A stretch of DNA of 23,087 nucleotides from Intoshia linei (taxonomy: Eukaryota > Orthonectida > Rhopaluridae), in contig LWCA01000591.1 of NCBI GenBank assembly GCA_001642005.1, positions 1 through 23,087 on the forward strand, written 5' to 3'. Both the position numbers and the translations under genes were made by a program. Every line of letters begins with the position of its first letter. Position 1 is the first letter of the stretch. Shown here piece after piece: positions 10,427 through 23,087 of the stretch. A model generated the notes under the pieces. It had not been told where the DNA came from and searched no databases. It saw only the letters and a list, made by a program, of their open reading frames with translations.

Positions 10427-10723
10427 CAAGGGTCAGCAACCAGTGGTCCATAGAATAATTTTTGTGGTCCTTTGAGTAAATAGGTAAATTATTTATTTTT
10501 ACATTTGTTAACTTTTATACATTTTTTATTAAATTGGCTCATTATAATCATTTTAATACTGAATTTTCAAATCGCCCTGAATTTTATTTTTTTGAATATA
10601 CTAGAACCGTTTCTCTATAGTTAAAATTGAAATGTATCATGTGTAAATTTTCAAAAAACGGGGCCTATGGAATTTTTTGATATAAAAAAGTGGCCCATGA
10701 TATGCAAAAGGTTACCACCCCTA
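10427..10723. repeat. hAT-like MITE (AGGGTCAGCAACC/GGTTACCACCCCT ends)
   Basis: The left end CAAGGGTCAGCAACCAGTGG and the right end AAAAGGTTACCACCCCTA are imperfect inverted repeats of the (C)AGGGGTNNNCAACC type. A GTGGCCCATG motif lies inside the right end, mirroring GTGGTCCATA on the left. Candidate flanks TTATATAC and TTATAATT match at only five of eight positions. Length about 297 bp. Confidence 0.5.
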
Positions 10724-11754
10724 TTATAATTTTAAATAATATTTGTATTTAGGTTTGGATAATATTTGCTTAAATTACTGTATGTAATGCTTATAAATTA
10801 AACATATAATCAATCCTTACTTATATATGAAAAGTGAATGTGAACTGTTCTCTGTCATAAATTTCTAATAAGACTCTATTATTATATTATGACACAAAAA
10901 AATAAAATATAATATATTTTAAAATACATTATCAAAAGGAATGCATCATAACTACGCCAATGTTGACTAAAAAAGTAATCACAGTACATGGTAATGTTCT
11001 GAAAATTAAACTCTATCGAATGTGCGTATAAATAATGCGGTTAGAATTTAAAAACATGAGTCAATTATTAAAATATATAATTATTTTTGTTAATTAGAAT
11101 TATATAATTATACTTATATTGATTTTAATTAAAGTGTTCATTTATCAGAACATAGAGGTGAAGCACCGTTTTGTGGTAATAATTTACAATTTATTAATAG
11201 CATAAATGTATAACGTAAATAATAAGTTCAATTCGTAATTTCGTAACATTTTATCCATTTTGAACCGCATTTATAGTCTAATTGTAAGGATAGATTTTTT
11301 TGAATTTCGGAAATATCTGTTAACTACGTTCTTATCTCATTATTTAATCTATTACAAAACCTCAATTAATTAAATATTCACAAAAATCATCAAAAAACAC
11401 ATGTTAAAATTTTATCATATTTTTTACGCGTAACGCCGTAACGGTTTTTAATTAACCAATAATAAAAAACAAAATAAAATAGTGCAAATAACCATGTTTC
11501 ACGCTGTGATATGCGCATTTTAAGTCTATCTATGAGTGTGAGTCTTGAATATTAATTCCTGTAGGTCACTTAAATTGAAATATTTATATTTTATTTGCTA
11601 GAGAATATTCTCATGTATACAAAATTTAATCTGTGTTACCGTTTTTTTCAATAACTAAGAGTATTAGAATTTTAACAAACAAATTCAAAGTCAGATATTT
11701 CCGGGAAAAATTAAAATAATTTAATAATTTCAATCTCAGAAACTTACCACTTCC

Positions 11755-11830
11755 CGGTCAAAAACCCCAATTATCCTTTTTTTAAATCAAACGAGTCCTA
11801 GAATTTAAAACAATATATACCTTAAAAAGT
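11755..11830. repeat. Dispersed repeat fragment
   Basis: The segment reads GTCAAAAACCCCAATTATCC, then an A/T run, then ATCAAACGAGTCCTAGAATTT. Near-identical sequence occurs in the same orientation at about 8958-9020 and inverted at about 5040-5100. Three copies in 7 kb indicate a mobile or amplified element whose ends I cannot define. Confidence 0.5.
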
Positions 11831-12118
11831 AAATCAAAATAAGAAAAAAATGATAAAATAAATAAATTCCATGAGTAATTGAATTTCACTTGCGTAACCT
11901 TAAACAAGGTATGTTCAATGAACATTGTTTATTATAGTTAAAAAATTATTACTCATTTTCTCTTAAAGGTAAATAATTTAAATTTTATTTTAATTGGAAA
12001 CTTAATTAATGAAACATTATGAAAATGGATTTTTGTAACGATCTGTAAAGTAAATCACTTTAAATAAGAAAATGTCGAAATCAGATACAACCTGCATCTT
12101 TTTTAGACTGTTGGAACG

Positions 12119-12124
12119 TTTATT
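12119..12124 (-). terminator. Candidate polyadenylation signal, DPY30-motif gene
   Basis: On the minus strand AATAAA occurs 24 nt past the stop codon of the 12149-13043 gene. The position is plausible for a short 3' UTR, but the hexamer is frequent by chance at this composition. Confidence 0.4.
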
Positions 12125-12148
12125 TTTCAAGTTTTTAAATAAAATGAG

Positions 12149-13043
12149 TTAATCTTTATCATCTTCTATAGCATCTTCATTTACAGGTTTTTCTGCTTTT
12201 TCAGTGTTATTAATATTGTCTGTTTTTTTAATATTCGTTTCATTCATTTCACTTACATTTTTTAGTATCTCATCTTTTCTATTCTCATCTTTTTCTACAT
12301 TTTCATCATTGGGTTTATTCGATTCCTCAGCAGTTTCGATATTTTCAACATTGTCAGGTTTATTTATTTCGTCTATATTTTCGTAACCATTTTCTTTTTT
12401 TTCATTATTAGCTGAATCGTCACTGTCTTCCATATTGTCAATTTTTTCATTATCAAGTTCATTGTTTTCATCTACTGTTTTTCCTTCCATGTCGTCTTCT
12501 TCATTTACATCTAAATATGATCAAGTCGTAAATGAGGATATGATAATACAGTATATCAGTGGTTCTCAAACCGTATATAACAAATTTACATAACCCGAGT
12601 CCGGACTTACCCTATTTGAGAACTGTGACATGTGATATATACTAACTATTGAAAAAAACAAAAATAATTGAAACACGAAATTTTTAAATAGTTTTACCTT
12701 TATTCTCCTTAACTAAATTTGCAGCCTCGTTTTCCATTTCTTTTAATCTTTCATTTTCCTTTTCTCGTTCCATTTCCTCTTTCAATTTTTCCATAATTTC
12801 AAACTCTTTTTGTTCCTTTAACATTATAATTTGCCTAGTTCGTTCAATTTCCGCACATTGAATTGCTTCTTCAACAATTTTGATATTTTCTGATTTATCA
12901 TGTAAATATTGCTGATTTTCGACATATTTTAGCAACCAATTACCAATAAAATTTATTGGATCGGATGGTTTCATTTGGAACAATTCGCATATGCATTTTT
13001 TGAGTGGTTGTCCAACCGTTCTTTTTAAATAATAAGATTCCAT
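12149..13043 (-). CDS. DPY30-motif coiled-coil protein, DYDC-like (2 exons)
   Basis: Exons on the minus strand: 13043-12698 and 12510-12149. The join (AAA G|GT...AG|AT GTA) keeps phase and gives 235 residues. Residues about 4-44 (YLKRTVGQPLKKCICELF then PSDPINFIGNWLLKYVENQ) form a Dpy-30 motif, the short helical dimerisation module. The order MES-YLK...DPI-W-KYVEN at the extreme N terminus is that of DYDC1/DYDC2, which are radial-spoke/axonemal proteins in ciliated cells. Residues about 50-115 are a Glu/Lys-rich coiled coil (KLKEEMEREKENERLKEM). The remainder is a low-complexity acidic tail rich in N, E, D and K, beyond the length usual for DYDC proteins. The start lies only 81 bp after the aconitase stop on the same strand. 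Other DPY30-motif families are possible, but none of their additional domains is seen. Confidence 0.7.
12557..12627. repeat. Tiny hAT-type MITE relic in the DPY30-motif gene intron
   Basis: CAGTGGTTCTCAAAC at 12557 and TTTGAGAACTGTG ending at 12627 are imperfect inverted termini enclosing about 45 bp. No clean target duplication. It sits in the middle of the gene's only intron (12511-12697). Confidence 0.55.
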
Positions 13044-13078
13044 TTGATAATTGTTTATATACTCTTAGCAATAGTATA

Positions 13079-13084
13079 TTTATT
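13079..13084 (-). terminator. Candidate polyadenylation signal for aconitase
   Basis: On the minus strand AATAAA lies 40 nt past the aconitase stop and 36 nt before the next start codon. If used, cleavage would fall almost on the downstream gene's 5' end. Confidence 0.4.
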
Positions 13085-13124
13085 AATTTTACATGAAGAA
13101 TAGATTTATAAATTTTAATAAACA

Positions 13125-19723
<6,599 letters not shown>

Positions 19724-20065
19724 TCTACTAATTTATATAAACGATGAAAATTATATTTGAAACGTCTATAAACGACAAATTGTAACCTCTCTATAAATAA
19801 AGTCTGTTATTATAGCAATAAACCTAAATTACTAGTGTACCAAATACATTTCTTTGCAATTACAATTGTACAATTATTTACTAATTATTAATATTGGGAA
19901 CTAAAAGTATAGTTAACTATGTCAAATTAAATTATAAATGCAATTACGAAATACATTCAAGGTACGTCTTGCTAGAAAGATGGATGAACGTTAAGACAAT
20001 TTAAATTCAAAATTGATTTCAAGATATTTAGAGAATTTTATAATACACGAATACTCACTACATGG

Positions 20066-21709
20066 TTATAAAACCATTTTAAAATTAAAGAACCTTATAA
20101 AGTTTTCTACGGAGGCAAATATATCACTTTCCAAAATCCTGATTGCAGTATATTGACAAAACACCAAATATAATAAAGGTTTAATAATAATCACATCAAA
20201 TGAGTCACATTTTCAGCAGATAGAGGTTGATGCTGAGAAGAAAAAATGAATTTAACATGTACATACCCCTGTTTGGTCCAATAAGCTGACTGTGGATAAT
20301 CTCTTTGTCTAAATATCAAAATGAAAGATTTCGGACTGCTATTGTATGTAAAGTTACATATTTACAATTTTATGGATATATCTTTATTAGTGTTTTAGAA
20401 TTCTTCATGAATCATGACATAATAAACCAAAATTTCGACTATTAAAAATATCTTATAGTAAAAAAAATTAAATGTGTCCGTCGCACGGAAAAACTTGAGA
20501 TCCTCAATATAATAAATACAATAATGAGAGTAATTCTTGTCTAATTGATTTAGCATTCATTTCGTCGGAATGGGTACATACCACAACAATTTTGCAAGTT
20601 TTTGAAAACATTGAAATTGTATTGTAAAAGTGTCTAAGAATTAAAGATTTATCAAATAATCAATATTATTAAATTACTTTGCAATATCCTGAGATTCAGT
20701 CACAAAATGAGATGAATTAATTGTATACATAATAACACTAATATAAAAATTAATTTATAAACGTTAAAAAAATTCCTAGAAATGTGTCAGATCGTATTTT
20801 ATATATTAATTTAATATAGCCCATTACCAATATTTACTCAAGTATGGTATTAAACTTTGAGAAAAAAGTTTAGCGTTGCTCGGTATATCCACAATTTCCC
20901 ATTCTTTCTGCAATTAGAAGTATTAATAAAATTCAATAAATGATAAAATTTTACAAAAATTTTTAATCAAACTCGCAAAGTAAAAAATGGTCAAATATTT
21001 TTTAAAATAAAAATAATACCTTTCCGATAAGAACAATTCCAATATTCATCTTAAATGAATTGATGGTTTCAAAATGTTGCCCATAAACCAACTAAATATA
21101 CATTAAAGAACTAATGATTTGAAATTTATAAAAGTTAATATTGTTAGAAATAAAATGTTAAAATTACATAACAAAATATGGACGTTTTACCAGAATTTTC
21201 TGTACCAATAATTAAAATTGTTCCTTTTCTGGTATATAATTTATAACAATAAATCAAAACTAAATATCAAAGTAAAAATAAATAAAAACAAATGTATAAC
21301 ATCATCCAAATCAGCATTATATATAATATTAAAAATTTGAGTGTATAATTAAAAATAATTAGTGTAAACTTAATTCTTCAAAAAGTTGGCGAGAATTTGT
21401 CCTTTTTTTGATTCAGAATTAAAGTGTCAAGAAAAAAAATTTTAATTCAATAATCAACATCTTATTCTAGAATCTAAACCAGTTTTTCTCAACATTTTTG
21501 ATGGCCTACCATGACCGTACATGGAATTAACTCACTGGGCGCACCTATTGAGAAACGCTGTTATAGGTGTTTAGCCTGTGACAAGCCTATTTATAGTGTA
21601 TAAAAGATTGTGGGTGATTAACATCAAATAAACCTGAACAAATCAAAATTGATAAAATTGCAATAGAATATTCAAAAAGGGAATAATCTGAAACATATCC
21701 AAATTTCAT
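20066..21709 (-). CDS. SRPRB: SRP receptor beta-like small GTPase (9 exons)
   Basis: Minus-strand exons: 21709-21634, 21259-21168, 21091-21020, 20907-20828, 20737-20678, 20633-20520, 20308-20267, 20232-20209 and 20138-20066. All junctions are in phase; 210 residues. An N-terminal membrane span (about 10-31, EYSIAILSILICSVLIYCY) precedes the P-loop GTENSGKTS (44-52), the arrangement of SRP receptor beta, the ER-membrane GTPase that anchors SRP receptor alpha for co-translational targeting. Further resemblances are the switch I-like INSFKMNIG, KKEWEIVDIPSNAKL (81-95) at the DxPGH position, and the beta-strand KIVVVCTHSD (141-150) at the NKxD position. Odd: the G3 glycine is Ser, the G4 motif is THSD rather than NKxD, and no SAK motif is found, so nucleotide binding may be weakened. 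The last three exons are short and rest mainly on phase. Another ARF-like GTPase is the alternative. Confidence 0.65.
21480..21560. repeat. 81-bp hAT-type MITE relic in SRPRB-like intron 1
   Basis: CAGTTTTTCTCAACATTTTT at 21480 and TATTGAGAAACGCTG ending at 21560 are inverted termini; the core TTTCTCAA pairs with TTGAGAAA. Flanking 8-mers do not match. It occupies part of the 374-bp first intron. Confidence 0.6.
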
Positions 21710-22516
21710 TTTTAATATTCAATTCAACAATATAAATGAAATACTTTAAATTTTTCAATTTAATAGAAACATATGTTTATTATATATTAGGGTGTTTCAC
21801 AAATTGGAATCTTTATTTGAGGTAGAAAAATTTAGTCTAGTATTAGTATTACAAACATCATGTTGGCATTAAAATTCGGCAAAATTGTGCCGATGAGTTG
21901 CGTATCACGTTTAAAGTTTTTAAATTAATATTAATATGAACTTGATTATTTTAGTTTATTATATACTTTTTAATAAATTTGATAATAAAATAAAATGTTT
22001 GGTTTAGCTGTTTTTCCCTCTTTTAAGATCACACAATATCAATTGGCATTTACATTAAATGATATAATAAAAAATTAAAAAGGATAATTCATTTTCTGCA
22101 GGAGTTATGCATTGATTTTTTCTCTCCTTGGTGTATTTCCTTAATCCGCAATATTTATAACTTATCTGTAAAATGTACGCATTAAGTATTTATAACATAA
22201 AAAATAGCATAAGTAAGTATTACATTAATTGACATTGATAATTTTTAAATTATTTAAACCACTGCAAGCTATGCTTAAGTGATTTCCTTTCACTTATTAA
22301 CATAGATGGTTTTATTTATCAACGTATTCGTATGTTTACAAGTCAGGAATTCAAGTTTTACAAGTATTGAAATTTGAAGTGGATTATAAAATATAGTTTA
22401 AATTTAAAATATACGGATTTAACTTAAATCCATGTTTTATTTACATGCGTGAATAATTAATTACTTTATTTTCATTTTATAATACTTTTATTTTATTCAA
22501 TATAACTTCTCGTCAA
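21710..22516. other. Intergenic between divergent frames
   Basis: No gene or clear repeat recognised. It separates the minus-strand SRPRB-like start from the plus-strand frame at 22517 and should hold the SRPRB-like promoter. No TATA or initiator motif stands out from the AT-rich background. Confidence 0.4.
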
Positions 22517-23046
22517 TTGGACTTTGTTGTTGGTCATTATTTTGATTATGATTTGAACCTAAATAAAATACCTTCAAGAAAAGATGTTCTTCGAAGAATA
22601 TTATGTTTGAAACAAAGTAAAAAAGTATTCGTTTTCAGAATAATTAGTGGTGAATTGAGTGAAATATATATTAAAACTGGGTTAAACATTATTGGAGGAA
22701 AGAGGATTGAAGACAAGTTAAGAAAGTTATATAGTGAATATAGAATGGCCTCTAGAAGGAAAAATACTCCACAATGTAACGATTTTACTGTCATAAAAGT
22801 GATCAATCAAAAGCACTAAACGAAGATTTACTGTTTCTGGAAAATCATAAAAAAAATATTGGATGTATCGCTAGTCCATGCACAAAAATTCACCTGTATA
22901 CACCTAAAAGATTTAAGAATATAAAAATTATAAATGAAACTCAAATGGAGAGAGAAAGTGGAGTATACGATAAAATGCACTTTGTCATCAAACCTATGTA
23001 CCAAATTCAAATTGTTCTACAGAACCTGTCAGGAAATATTAGATGA
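22517..23046 (+). pseudogene. Unrecognised basic protein frame with a frameshift; repeat-family-like
   Basis: The first frame is open from about 22517 (no ATG; TTG at the left edge) to TAA at 22817-22819. It contains KIPSRKDVLRRILCLKQ and RIEDKLRKLYSEYRMASRR, a Lys/Arg-rich helical pattern. The layout (a VL-R-L-LK segment, then an E-I-IY segment, then a K-LY-Y-R segment) recalls uncharacterised mobile-element-associated proteins that I cannot name. Near 22785-22815 a different frame takes over (SKALNEDLLFLENHKKN) and stays open to TGA at 23044-23046. That suggests a single-base disruption of one longer coding region. It could also be an exon with an unseen splice site. No catalytic motif is visible, and the region approaches the window edge, so completeness is unknown. 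Confidence 0.4.
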
Positions 23047-23087
23047 TGTATTTGGATATTGTGGAATATCAACGTCCTCAATATGGA

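Larger units (their letters stand above)
9794..12118. other. Long stretch without a recognisable gene
   Basis: I see no exon with recognisable similarity on either strand between the duplicated block and the 3' end of the DPY30-motif gene. The stretch contains MITE relics at 10164-10328 and 10427-10723 and a dispersed repeat fragment at 11755-11830. The rest is AT-rich sequence with frequent stops. A 62-codon minus-strand frame at 10211-10399 mostly overlaps a repeat and looks accidental. Small untranslated genes cannot be excluded. Confidence 0.5.

Noticed and set aside
12204-12386. Plus-strand Ser/Phe/Ile-rich frame resembling a membrane protein
   Set aside because: It is the complement of the acidic E/N/D/K tail of the DPY30-motif gene; the hydrophobicity comes from complementing GAA/AAT-rich codons.
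20267-20308. Reading this SRPRB-like exon as TKRLSTVSLLDQTG
   Set aside because: The residues resemble SRPRB, but that frame needs phase 0. The preceding exon can only end in phase 2 at its single usable donor, and the frame later runs into a stop.

Overview
This is AT-rich (roughly three quarters A+T by eye), intron-rich animal nuclear DNA. Every gene I could reconstruct is spliced except one, and most junctions are GT-AG with very short introns (many 34-60 nt). A neuropeptide F/Y-type peptide ending in RPRF, a TAPT1 gene and a DPY30-domain ciliary-type gene point to a bilaterian. The RPRF form is typical of lophotrochozoans (molluscs, annelids, flatworms). A compact, reduced lophotrochozoan such as an orthonectid would fit the tiny introns and gene spacing, but that placement is inference.

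Layout: 1-56 is the end of a hAT-type MITE. 169-685 is a decayed hAT transposase (minus). 1078-7795 is a ten-exon TAPT1 gene (plus). 8029-8238 is a small NPF-like neuropeptide gene (plus). 8253-9792 is MITE-rich sequence with a 356-bp exact direct duplication next to a single N at 8921, which looks like a contig join. 9794-12118 has no gene I can support, only repeat relics. Three minus-strand genes follow head to tail: an SRP-receptor-beta-like GTPase (ATG 21709 to stop 20066, nine exons), mitochondrial aconitase (ATG 19723 to stop 13125, twenty exons) and a DPY30-motif coiled-coil protein (ATG 13043 to stop 12149, two exons). The right edge (22517-23046) holds an unrecognised frameshifted plus-strand reading frame.

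The gene models rest on homology by eye plus reading-frame bookkeeping. Across TAPT1, aconitase, the SRPRB-like gene and the DPY30 gene, every exon junction I placed keeps phase, and the summed coding lengths divide by three (580, 770, 210 and 235 residues). The genes have unrelated housekeeping roles: ER/Golgi membrane protein and ciliogenesis, TCA cycle, protein targeting to the ER, axoneme, and peptide signalling.

The dominant non-genic signal is a burst of short hAT-type elements with termini resembling CAGTGNTTCCCAACC and 8-bp target duplications. Almost every intron longer than about 300 bp contains at least one, so a background of minimal introns seems to have been expanded by MITE insertion.
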